Part shown: positions 17,774-25,720 of the stretch, piece by piece | How the letters are laid out: every line of letters starts with the position of its first letter | Numbering within the stretch: the first letter of the stretch is position 1 | Source: Candidatus Afararchaeum irisae | GTDB lineage: Archaea; Halobacteriota; Halobacteria; Halobacteriales; Afararchaeaceae | DNA length: 64,000 bases | Assembly (NCBI GenBank): GCA_034190545.1 | Contig: JAXIOF010000031.1 | Span: 1-64,000, forward strand | Direction: 5' to 3' | The notes under the pieces: generated by a model | Seen by the model: only the letters and a program-made list of their open reading frames with translations | Told to the model about the DNA's origin: nothing | The model's database searches: none | Program-made: the position numbers and the translations under genes

Positions 17774-18433
17774 ATGCTCAACCACATGATAGAGAAAGCA
17801 CGCGAAGAAGAAATATTTTGTCGTGAAGATACTCCGACGGAAAGACGTTGCAAACGCGAAACGTTTGCAGCCCACAAATCTTCGATTTGTGAACGCGTTG
17901 TCGCGTCTTTCCTGTACTATGCTGGATTATCGTATCGTGATATAGAACCGGTGGTCGACCGATCTTACGAAGCTGTGAGACAGTGGTATCACCGACTGTC
18001 TCACCTCTTCGAACCAGAAACTGACCACCGAGAAGTAGTTGCTGTCGACGAAACCAAGCTGGAAATTGACGGGGTGGAAGTGTATGTCTGGGCAGCTGTC
18101 GACGTGGACACCTTCGAGGTGATCCACGTCGACGTCAGTAAAGGTAGATCTAACCTCGACGCATTACTCTTTCTACGTGAGGTGATTAGTAGGTGTCGAG
18201 GTCGACCTTTGCTAAAGGTCGGCCGAGGCCCTTGGTACAACTGGCCATTACATGAGCTAGACTGTGACTTCGAACGTGAAACCTTCGGACAACGTAGCAT
18301 TATAGAGTCGTGGTTCGGTGTTTTAAGACACCGAACCACTCGATTCTGGAATCACTTCCCGACCAATAGCTCTATCAAATCAACCTCAAACTGGTTAAAA
18401 TCCTATGCTGCTCTCCACAACATCATGCTCTAA
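17774..18433 (+). CDS. IS6-like DDE transposase, catalytic residue altered
   Basis: The transposase of the element (219 residues from this ATG; an upstream in-frame ATG at 17741 is possible). It has an N-terminal helix-turn-helix-like region and a DDE domain: AVDET (Asp at 18047-18049), a KVGRGPWYNW block where the second catalytic Asp is expected, and SIIESWFG (Glu at 18305-18307). Haloarchaeal relatives have D-R-G-P-W-Y; here the codon at 18221-18223 is GGC (Gly), one base from GAC. The enzyme is therefore probably inactive. Two short hairpins are embedded in frame near the N-terminus. Confidence 0.85.
   Translation: MLNHMIEKAREEEIFCREDTPTERRCKRETFAAHKSSICERVVASFLYYAGLSYRDIEPVVDRSYEAVRQWYHRLSHLFEPETDHREVVAVDETKLEIDGVEVYVWAAVDVDTFEVIHVDVSKGRSNLDALLFLREVISRCRGRPLLKVGRGPWYNWPLHELDCDFERETFGQRSIIESWFGVLRHRTTRFWNHFPTNSSIKSTSNWLKSYAALHNIML
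17849..17891. repeat. Two hairpins inside the transposase gene
   Basis: Hairpin 1 (17849-17869): stem TGCAAACG/CGTTTGCA with a 5-nt loop. Hairpin 2 (17873-17891): stem CACAAATC/GATTTGTG with a TTC loop. They add about 16 residues (CKRETFAAHKSSIC region) between the N-terminal segment and the conserved ERVVASFLYYAGLSYR helix. The same stem core AAATC-TTC-GATTT recurs at 38889-38905. Confidence 0.6.
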
Positions 18434-18629
18434 ACTTGACACCCTCCTTTAGGGGATGAGTGCCCCAAGCCAAAGACTATATTCAGAACGCTCATCTGTA
18501 GCAGTGAATACTTGCCGTTATTTAAGCTATACTTGACTATTCAGTCTGGCAGATCTATTCATCGACTTTCGCTAGGTATTCGCATCTACACATGAGCGTA
18601 TTCAGAAATATGTCTGGTGAACCCTACTT

Positions 18630-19700
18630 CTATCCGAAGACACCGTACCTGAGTATCATATACCTGGAGAATGAGCGCGCCATTTGACGCCTAATCTGCT
18701 CACGAGGGCTTTCGCGCCAGTGTTTGAGAGTCCACCTACGTGTTATCTTTTTGTCTTTCTTTCGGTATTTTTCTTTGTCAATCTCAAACTCAGCCAGTTC
18801 GTCTTCGTTATATGTTCTTTCATAGCCGAACCGTTCTAAGATATCTCCCGCTATCTTTTCCGTTATCTTAATTTCTTCCTCTGGAAGTTGCTCGTGGAAC
18901 TTGTCGTAGTTGTCGCTCATTATTGGGGAGGTAAGGTTCTCAAAGACGTCGGCGCTTTCGGAAGCCGCCTCCGCCTCTTCTGTCTCATAGTAGTAGAGCA
19001 TACGCTCGTCGTACTCCATCTCCAAGAAGTCACAGATGTTTTTGACGACCGACTCTGGATCCTGTAGCAGATCCTTGTATCTCAGGAGATGGACGGATTC
19101 ATCATGTCGGTTGAGCAGTTCGGCACCTTTAGTCTGCTCGTCGTACCATCTTTTAGCATTGAAGTACGGATGGTATCTTCCGACGTTTGACGTCTTGAAT
19201 GACAGAACAACATCGCGGACGTCCCTGACGAGATAAACAAACTTGGGTTTCTCATAGTAGTCAAAGATATCATCAAGAAACTCCCAGAGAGCTGGGTACT
19301 TAGAAGCCCATGCCGAACATTCTTCCTGCTCGGCGTAGACGTTGTACAGGGACTTCTGTACGTCAAACAAGGCGTGACCCTGACTCTGCTCCGATATCTC
19401 ATACTCCTCATATACGTCATCAACACTAATGGGGGAATCAAGTGGGTGGAAAGAATAGTTTTTGTTAATAAGCACATCGCGTAGGAGTTTACGTGCGCGT
19501 TTGTCGCTCATATCTCCCGGTGAAACTATCCTTTGCCACGGATATGCCGTTTCGAGAGGATGAGGTGCAGATATTTCAGGATGCGTATTCAGTATGCTAC
19601 GTACTAGGTTTGACCCAGACCTCTCTGTTGAGATTAACATTATCGGTTGTTTGTCTTCATCTGTTCTATTAGTCTCAGTATTTAGAACACTCTCTGACAT
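18630..19700 (-). CDS. Sulfotransferase family protein
   Basis: A 356-residue protein with the PAPS 5'-phosphosulfate loop LISTERSGSNLVRSIL (about residues 22-37) and the 3'-phosphate segment FVYLVRDVRDVVLSFKTSN (about 153-171). These define the sulfotransferase/Stf0-like superfamily. It is larger than the first sulfotransferase, with a basic C-terminal extension (KKDKKITRRWTLKHWRESPR). It converges on sat-cysC from the other side of the IS. Substrate unknown; an acceptor on the glycan is likely. The gene and its upstream 108 bp are relatively A+T-rich. Confidence 0.88.
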   Translation of the reverse strand: MSESVLNTETNRTDEDKQPIMLISTERSGSNLVRSILNTHPEISAPHPLETAYPWQRIVSPGDMSDKRARKLLRDVLINKNYSFHPLDSPISVDDVYEEYEISEQSQGHALFDVQKSLYNVYAEQEECSAWASKYPALWEFLDDIFDYYEKPKFVYLVRDVRDVVLSFKTSNVGRYHPYFNAKRWYDEQTKGAELLNRHDESVHLLRYKDLLQDPESVVKNICDFLEMEYDERMLYYYETEEAEAASESADVFENLTSPIMSDNYDKFHEQLPEEEIKITEKIAGDILERFGYERTYNEDELAEFEIDKEKYRKKDKKITRRWTLKHWRESPREQIRRQMARSFSRYMILRYGVFG

Positions 19701-19808
19701 ACTTTGTAGTATGGTTGAGACGTAGTAAACTACTTGGTTAAACTTATCGATGAAACAGAGGCAAACTTGCGAAACTGATATGTCTGATACGGTTCTATTT
19801 TGGCCAAG

Positions 19809-19976
19809 ATGTCAGAAAACAGAATTGGTGGTGAGAAGTCACGTGTACTGTATCTTTTGATCTTCCTTACAGGCGTGCTGATAGGTAGTTGGGTAAGGGT
19901 AGTTACGTTCATCATGCCCAAAAGATTTGTTGAGTACTTTATACAAAGGTTACTTCCAAGTCAAGAGTCTGACTGA
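19809..19976 (+). CDS. Small single-span membrane protein (55 aa)
   Basis: A 55-codon frame from ATG 19809 to TGA 19974. It has a polar start (MSENRIGGEKSR), one hydrophobic helix VLYLLIFLTGVLIGSWVRVV (about 13-32), and an amphipathic, basic C-terminal part. It fills the space between a divergent sulfotransferase and a convergent sulfatase-like gene, ending 1 nt before the latter's stop. Organisation (positive residues next to the span, no stops, fits the gap) supports a real gene, but no homologue is recognised. Confidence 0.45.
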   Translation: MSENRIGGEKSRVLYLLIFLTGVLIGSWVRVVTFIMPKRFVEYFIQRLLPSQESD

Positions 19977-19977
19977 G

Positions 19978-21243
19978 TTACAGATATCCAAGATCCTCAA
20001 GACGGTTCTTCGTCGTCTGATTGACCTCGGCGGCGGTCACGTACATCTGTTCGTCCCCCTCAAGAATATCCTGTAGGTCGTCGAAGTACTCCTCGGCGAC
20101 CTCGCCCTCGTTGTCGAGTAGGTTACGCTCCTCGCCGGGATCCTGTGCGATATAGTAGAGTTCGACGGGTTCAAGTTCGCCGTTCGCCGTGCAGATGAGC
20201 TTCCACTCGTTGGAGCGTAGGCAGACGAGAGAGTCGAGTTCGTTCCACCCAAAGTCGTACCTCTCGTTCATTTTATGCGTGAGCTTGTTCTCCTTCGTTA
20301 GCTGTCCATGATACGTCTCGGAGTAGGCGAACTCCGGGTGTTCGCCGTCGAGCAACGTCTCCCCATCCATCTCGGGAGCATCTATTTCAAGCGCATCGAG
20401 GAGCGTAGGCACGATATCGATGCTACGCACCTGTTCGTGAACCGTCTTGTCGGGGAAAGGGTCGCCGCTGAAGACGAGAGGTACGCGTATCAGGTTATCG
20501 TAGAGTTCGACAGCGCGGAACTGCGATCCGACGCGGTTGCCCTCACTGTCGTAGACCCATGGGTAACCGTGTTCGCCGGGCATCTTGGAGCCGTGGTCAC
20601 CGGTTACAACCGTCGCGTCTATATCGACGAGTTCGTGTAGGTTTTCGAGTTGACGCGCGACAAACTCCGACTCCTCGCGGTACCTGCGCTGGTAACGCCC
20701 GATATACTGCTCTACGTTCTCGTAGACGTTGTTTTCGTCGAACTCCGGTTCGTCACGTTTGCCGAACTCAGAGCGTAGCGTCAGGTGTAGGTCGAACGAA
20801 TGTATGAAGACGAAGTTGTCCTCACCCTCATGGTCATCAAGCCAGTTCACAGCGCGGTTCACGAGGAGGTTTGCGGGTCCGAACTCGTCGCCACGCCCCT
20901 CCATACGGTCTTCCATCGGTGTTATGTGATGAAACTCGTCGAACGAATCGGGTATGTTTCCGGTCGGAAGAGGATATCCACCTGTGAATCCCACTGTGTT
21001 GTATCCTTCCTCGGAGAGTACCTCGGGCAGAAGCGTCGCGTCCGTCTCGTAGTCGATGAGCCACCGCACCCCGTGGTTGAACGGGTTGAGTCCGGACAGC
21101 ATTGAAGTATGAGACGGACTCGTGAACGCAGCCTGTGTAATACAGGTGTCGTAGTAGCTACCCGATGCCTTCAGTCTCTCGTAGAACCGGTGGTCGAAAA
21201 AGTCTGGTCTGATACAGTCCACTGACACGAAAACTACATTCAT
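19978..21243 (-). CDS. Sulfatase/alkaline-phosphatase superfamily hydrolase (Thr nucleophile), second copy
   Basis: A 421-residue protein opening MNVVFVSVDCIRPDFF (D9 and D14 in metal-binding positions). The nucleophile motif is A-A-F-T41-S-P-S-H-T-S: threonine where sulfatases carry the Cys/Ser that becomes formylglycine. VVTGDHGSKMPGEHG (around residues 215-230) supplies further metal ligands. The C-terminus is KNRLEDLGYL. As in the paralogue at 9.9-11.2 kb, a strict sulfate-ester hydrolase is not guaranteed; phosphatase, phosphodiesterase or transferase activity is equally compatible. It lies 38 nt upstream of (beyond) the aminotransferase gene on the same strand. Confidence 0.85.
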   Translation of the reverse strand: MNVVFVSVDCIRPDFFDHRFYERLKASGSYYDTCITQAAFTSPSHTSMLSGLNPFNHGVRWLIDYETDATLLPEVLSEEGYNTVGFTGGYPLPTGNIPDSFDEFHHITPMEDRMEGRGDEFGPANLLVNRAVNWLDDHEGEDNFVFIHSFDLHLTLRSEFGKRDEPEFDENNVYENVEQYIGRYQRRYREESEFVARQLENLHELVDIDATVVTGDHGSKMPGEHGYPWVYDSEGNRVGSQFRAVELYDNLIRVPLVFSGDPFPDKTVHEQVRSIDIVPTLLDALEIDAPEMDGETLLDGEHPEFAYSETYHGQLTKENKLTHKMNERYDFGWNELDSLVCLRSNEWKLICTANGELEPVELYYIAQDPGEERNLLDNEGEVAEEYFDDLQDILEGDEQMYVTAAEVNQTTKNRLEDLGYL

Positions 21244-21281
21244 AGGTGTTATTTCCGGTTATTCTCGTAAAACTGTTCCGT

Positions 21282-22346
21282 TCAGTCGAAGTAGGAGTTT
21301 ACCTCTGTAACTACTTTGTTCATGTCGTCCTCAGTAAGATTGGGGTGTATCGGCAAGAGAAGGACTTTGTCGGTGACACGTTCCGTGTTCGGAAAACGAG
21401 ATGCATCTGTTGAGGGAGCGAGACTGTAGTCGTAGAGGGGTTTTTCGTACACAATAGAGGACTCAACATCTCTCTCAGATAAGTACTCCCTCAGACCTAT
21501 GTTGTCTTCCGTGCGTATAGGAAAACCGTGGTATACGTTGGTTCTGTTAGGGCGAGTTTTGGGAAGAACCACGTTGGAGGTAAGTTCTTTTAGGTAGTAT
21601 TCGGCTACCCTTTGTCTGTCAGTAAGTATGCTGTCGTACTTCTTGAGTTGTTGTATTCCTATCGCAGCCTCGATATCGTTCATACGGACACTACGTAGAG
21701 GAGTTTCAAAGTCGCCGTTCGTATTCGATCTCAACGTCTTGACACGTTCGGTGTAATCCGGGTTGTCGGAGACCACCATTCCTCCCTCAGCAGTTGTTAT
21801 GTTCTTTGTAGCACCGAAGCTACATACACCGATGTCGCCATATGTAGCTATGCTGTTCTCATCATACTTAGCACCTGGTGACTGACCGAAGTCGTTTATC
21901 ACCATGAGGTCGTTGTCTTTGGCTATCTCGATAAGCCTGTCCATTTCACAGGACTGTCCGTAAAGAGGAGTTAACAGGATACCTTCAGCTTCCTGCCTTC
22001 CCAGTTCATTCTTGACGAAGTCAGGGTCTATGTTGTAGCTGTCTTTACGTATGTCACAGAACACGGGACAAAGATTCTGTCGTATGAGGGAGTAAAGAAC
22101 TGCGGCACAATTGAAGGGCGAGACTATGACTTCATCGCCATCTTCTAAGTCGCTAACCTCCAGAGCGAGTTCCAAGGCGACACTACCTGAACAGACAGCC
22201 GCTGCATTTTCCCTACCGGCGAACTCACAGAATCTCTCCTCAAACTCTTCAACCACGTTGCCTACTGAAAGCTCTCCCCTTGATAGAAGGTCGTTAACTG
22301 CTTCTATCTCATCTTCTCCCGTTCTTGGTGAGCCTAACGAAACCAT
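21282..22346 (-). CDS. DegT/DnrJ/EryC1/StrS aminotransferase
   Basis: A 354-residue PLP-dependent sugar aminotransferase. The PLP Schiff-base lysine is in CSFGATKNITTAEGG (about residues 175-189). The N-terminal GSPRTGEDEIEAVNDLLSRGEL and SGSVALELAL blocks are typical. It converts a keto-sugar nucleotide to an amino sugar. Its ATG overlaps the stop of the FemAB-like gene by 1 nt (TGATG), which couples the two and suggests that the amino group is then acylated. Confidence 0.92.
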   Translation of the reverse strand: MVSLGSPRTGEDEIEAVNDLLSRGELSVGNVVEEFEERFCEFAGRENAAAVCSGSVALELALEVSDLEDGDEVIVSPFNCAAVLYSLIRQNLCPVFCDIRKDSYNIDPDFVKNELGRQEAEGILLTPLYGQSCEMDRLIEIAKDNDLMVINDFGQSPGAKYDENSIATYGDIGVCSFGATKNITTAEGGMVVSDNPDYTERVKTLRSNTNGDFETPLRSVRMNDIEAAIGIQQLKKYDSILTDRQRVAEYYLKELTSNVVLPKTRPNRTNVYHGFPIRTEDNIGLREYLSERDVESSIVYEKPLYDYSLAPSTDASRFPNTERVTDKVLLLPIHPNLTEDDMNKVVTEVNSYFD

Positions 22347-23404
22347 CAGTTACTCTTTTCTATACGGTACTCCGGGAAGTATCCATCGCCGGTGTCGATG
22401 CCCGCATTCTCGGCTTTGTCTATCAGTTCGGCGTAGACTTGGGGCATGTGTACCGACGTACCAAGGTACATTTCAGCCCGGTCTGGCGAGAACGACTTCT
22501 TGAACTTGAAGACGCCGGGTCTACCTCCTTGGAAGTCGAACACCTTTCTTCCGGTGTCACGCATGTGCATCAAAGCCCCATAACAGAGCAGGTTGTTGAC
22601 GCGCATATCCCAGTAGTCGGGGTTGGAAGCCCGTAGGTAGTCGTGTGCCAGTTCTTCGTTGTGTACCACCATGGCACCGCCGACCACCTCGTCGTCGTAC
22701 GTGGCTACGAGAAGCGTCGACAGGTCTGTCTCCAGCATATCGGCGAAGAACCCGTACTCAAAGCGGTAGTGGTCGGTGGCGTCCTTTGCGTCCATTGCAT
22801 TGGTATAGATATCGTAGAAAGCCTTGTAGTCCTGAGTATCTTCGGTGGGTCTCACCTCAAGCTCCGTCTCCTGAGCCTGTCTTATGGCGTTCCTGTTACG
22901 TTTCTCAAACTTGTCCCAGATGGTCTCCTCGTCCTTTGTCAGATCAACAGGAACAGTCTCCCTGTTGAACTCGGGTTCCAGACAGTCGAACCGTTCGTGG
23001 TTCCTTTCGTTGGGGTCGAAACGGACGAACTCTGCGACGATGTTCTCCGACCGGCAGAAATCGCGGAACTCCTCCGCGAACTTATCACAGAGTTCGCTGT
23101 CGTCTCTTGACGTGAACGGTCCGCCATAGTACCACGAGGAGACTATATCGTCGTACTTCGACAGGTCGGTTTCGGCTTCGTCGGCGAAAGGAACAGATTC
23201 GAGCGACCGGCGCATGTACGGGTAGTAGACAACATCATCGCCGTCTTTGAGAACGAAAGCTTCAGCGCGCTCGTCGTCGTGTTCAAACTCTCCCGCGAGT
23301 ATTCGGAGATAGTCAGGTCGGTGGTATGGTCCGGGTTCGTCGACACGTTCGTAATACTCCCACCAATCTTCGGTATCCTCCGTAGTTAGGTGTATCGTCT
23401 CCAT
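22346..23404 (-). CDS. FemAB/GNAT-like N-acyltransferase
   Basis: A 352-residue protein resembling the FemAB-type tandem GNAT acyltransferases. Supporting features are GPYHRPDYLRIL near the N-terminus, WDKFEKRNRNAIRQAQE (about 165-181), then FYDIYTNAMDAKDATDHYRF, and a second GNAT core with TLLVATYDDEVVGGAMVVHNEE and LLCYGALMHMRDTG...FDFQGGRPG. These transfer an acyl or aminoacyl group to amines. Coupled to a sugar aminotransferase, it probably N-acylates the newly made amino sugar. The acyl donor is unknown. Confidence 0.75.
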   Translation of the reverse strand: METIHLTTEDTEDWWEYYERVDEPGPYHRPDYLRILAGEFEHDDERAEAFVLKDGDDVVYYPYMRRSLESVPFADEAETDLSKYDDIVSSWYYGGPFTSRDDSELCDKFAEEFRDFCRSENIVAEFVRFDPNERNHERFDCLEPEFNRETVPVDLTKDEETIWDKFEKRNRNAIRQAQETELEVRPTEDTQDYKAFYDIYTNAMDAKDATDHYRFEYGFFADMLETDLSTLLVATYDDEVVGGAMVVHNEELAHDYLRASNPDYWDMRVNNLLCYGALMHMRDTGRKVFDFQGGRPGVFKFKKSFSPDRAEMYLGTSVHMPQVYAELIDKAENAGIDTGDGYFPEYRIEKSN

Positions 23405-23407
23405 CTC

Positions 23408-24400
23408 TCACATGTAGGGGTACTCGGAGTTCCTGAAGTTATCTCTCTCGTAATCGGTAATATCCTCCTCCTTCATCCATTCCTTTATCTCCTGCACACC
23501 GTCTGCGATATCGTACTCCGCCTCCCATCCGAGTATATGGTTTATCTTGTCGAAGTTTACGCGGTAGGTACGGTCGTCCTCTTTGTGTTCGACGAAACGC
23601 ACTTCGGCGTCCTCTACGTTCTCCTCGACGATACGTCCGACCTCTTTTATCTGATGGTTCAGGTCGTTGTCGCCGACATTGAATATCTCGTGGTCAACTT
23701 TCTCCTCGTCGGCTTCGAGAGCGGCGACAAACGCGCGCGCAGCGTCGTGTACGTGTACAAGAGGACGGTACTGTTCGCCGCCGTAGACAGGTATGTCGTC
23801 TTCGAGTACTGCCTTTGCGGTTAGGAGATTGACCACTAGGTCGAAACGCATCCGGCGTGCCCATCCGAATATGGTTCCGAGACGCAGTATAGTAGGCGTA
23901 ATATCGTTGTCCGAGAACATATCATGCGTCTCGTGGAGTATTATCTCTTCGGACTCTATGTTAGTCTCTGCATAAAGTGAGAGCGGATTCAGGTACGACC
24001 CCTCGTTTAGCTCCATCAGCTCGCTTGCTCCATAGACACTACACGAAGATGCGAACAGAAGACGTTCTATGTCGTGTAGCTTACATACCTCGACGAGAGA
24101 CTTTGTCGCCTCGACATTGACCGCCTGTGTCGCCTGTTCGTTGACACCACACGCGGGATCTCCGACTATACCTGCCATGTGTATCACGGCTTCCATGTCT
24201 TCGAGAGCGTACGATAGATCCTCTATGTGACGTATGTCACCTTCACGGACTTCGAGGTTTTCGTTGTCAGAAAATGGCTCAAGGGCGTTGTCTCCCCAGA
24301 GCATCGAGTCAAGAACTCGTACCTCGTGTCCGTTCTCCAGTAATTCTTCGACTATGTAATTGCCTATGTATCCCGCGCCACCCGTTACAAGCGTTTTCAT
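23408..24400 (-). CDS. NAD-dependent sugar epimerase/dehydratase
   Basis: A 330-residue extended SDR beginning MKTLVTGGAGYIGNYIVEEL, with MEAVIHMAGIVGDPAC, FASSCSVYG, and a Y-A-E-T-N catalytic stretch (LYAETNIESE) in which the usual YxxxK lysine is replaced by asparagine. The position of that lysine should be checked, since loss would weaken ordinary epimerase chemistry. It is 3 nt from the acyltransferase gene and belongs to the aminotransferase/acyltransferase operon, suggesting it prepares the keto-sugar. Confidence 0.88.
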   Translation of the reverse strand: MKTLVTGGAGYIGNYIVEELLENGHEVRVLDSMLWGDNALEPFSDNENLEVREGDIRHIEDLSYALEDMEAVIHMAGIVGDPACGVNEQATQAVNVEATKSLVEVCKLHDIERLLFASSCSVYGASELMELNEGSYLNPLSLYAETNIESEEIILHETHDMFSDNDITPTILRLGTIFGWARRMRFDLVVNLLTAKAVLEDDIPVYGGEQYRPLVHVHDAARAFVAALEADEEKVDHEIFNVGDNDLNHQIKEVGRIVEENVEDAEVRFVEHKEDDRTYRVNFDKINHILGWEAEYDIADGVQEIKEWMKEEDITDYERDNFRNSEYPYM

Positions 24401-24474
24401 GCGGTGTGGTTTGATGGAGGGGTGGTCTATATGTGTTTTGGAATCCTCTTGACTCTCAAACTACCGAAAACGGT

Positions 24475-25638
24475 CTAAATACTGCTTCTACCAAACTCCC
24501 GCACTGTCTCGATAACGTACTCTACTTCTTCGTCCGTGATATTCGGATGATTCGGTAGACCTATCATATTTCCGACGACATCTTCAACGTTAGGTAGTGA
24601 CAGATCGTAGCTGTGATCGTTTGGATTAACACTCCAGGGGAACTCGGAGTTGAAACCGCGGTGTTCGGTAAAGACAGGCTGGTCGTATAATGGAACGTTG
24701 TACCGATGCCGCGTCTCAACGCCTTCTTCCTTGAGTTTACTCCAGACCTCTTTACCTGTCATACCTATCTCCTCTGTCTGGATCTCGAATGGTGCCCAGA
24801 AGTAGGCGTGTTCTACGTAGTTTCGAACAGTCGCGGGTTCGAGCCAATCGAGATCACCGAGTTCTTCGAATAGGCGTTCACTCACCTCTCGGCGTCGCTC
24901 GTTGAACTCGTCAAGACGGTCGACCTGTGCCTCTCCGATTGCACCGTTTAGCTCACTCATACGGTAGTTGTAGCCGAGCGTGACGTGTTCGTCGCGGTTC
25001 GCCATACCATGACTTCTGAGTGAACGGAGTTCTTCCGCGAGCTCACTGCTGTCGGTCGTAACTATACCTCCTTCCCCCGTTGTGATGTTCTTAGTAGCAT
25101 AGAAAGAGAAACATCCTGCGTCACCGATTGATCCGACTTTATCGCCCTTGTACGACGCGCCGTGAGCCTGTGCAGCGTCCTCTATGACATGTAGACCGTG
25201 TTTATTGGCGAACTCACGTATCTCGTCCATTTCAGCAGGATGCCCATAGAGATGAACAGGCATGACTGCGAAGGTCTCGTCAGTCACACAACGTTCGAGA
25301 TCGGTATGATCGAGACTGTAGAGTTCGCGGTCAATATCGGCGAAGACAGGCACACCTGCCTGATGTACCACTGCTGTAGCCGTCGAGCCGAACGTGAGAG
25401 AAGGCACGATAACTTCATCCCCGGGTTCGAGACCAAGTGCCTTGAGGGTTAGCTGGATCGCCGTCGTTCCATTCGATACGGCAACTGCGTGTTCCGTGCC
25501 GACGTATTCCGCCCACTTCTCCTCAAACTCTTCGACGTAAGGACCTTGAAGAAACCGTCCTGAGTCGAGAACCTCTTCTATATTTACTCTCTCTTCATCT
25601 CCTAGCACAGGCTCGGCTACACTCACGTTTTTCTCCAT
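24475..25638 (-). CDS. DegT/DnrJ/EryC1/StrS aminotransferase, second copy
   Basis: A 387-residue PLP enzyme with SNGTTAIQLTLKALGL (about 56-71), VIEDAAQAHGASYKG, and the PLP lysine motif CFSFYATKNITTGEGG (about 180-195). It is longer and diverged from the aminotransferase at 21-22 kb, so the two probably act on different sugar nucleotides. It is separated from the epimerase downstream by 74 nt and is divergent from lhgO. Confidence 0.93.
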   Translation of the reverse strand: MEKNVSVAEPVLGDEERVNIEEVLDSGRFLQGPYVEEFEEKWAEYVGTEHAVAVSNGTTAIQLTLKALGLEPGDEVIVPSLTFGSTATAVVHQAGVPVFADIDRELYSLDHTDLERCVTDETFAVMPVHLYGHPAEMDEIREFANKHGLHVIEDAAQAHGASYKGDKVGSIGDAGCFSFYATKNITTGEGGIVTTDSSELAEELRSLRSHGMANRDEHVTLGYNYRMSELNGAIGEAQVDRLDEFNERRREVSERLFEELGDLDWLEPATVRNYVEHAYFWAPFEIQTEEIGMTGKEVWSKLKEEGVETRHRYNVPLYDQPVFTEHRGFNSEFPWSVNPNDHSYDLSLPNVEDVVGNMIGLPNHPNITDEEVEYVIETVREFGRSSI

Positions 25639-25720
25639 AACTTAAATCAAACCTATACTTCCTAAAGGGCTAACGGTTTGCAAGCAAAAGCCATAATACC
25701 GTCTTGGAGTACTTCTATAT

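Larger units (their letters stand above)
17714..18446 (+). mobile_element. IS6-like insertion sequence with 8-bp target duplication
   Basis: A 733-bp element. Terminal inverted repeats: GGTGTCAACCTTAGAG at 17718-17733 and, on the other strand, GGTGTCAAGTTTAGAG (complement of 18428-18443), 14 of 16 identical. Both sides carry the direct repeat CTTTAGGG (17706-17713 and 18447-18454), an 8-bp duplication as expected for IS6-family elements. The insertion point is the cysC stop codon, so cysC is unaffected, but read-through into downstream sequence is blocked. Confidence 0.85.
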
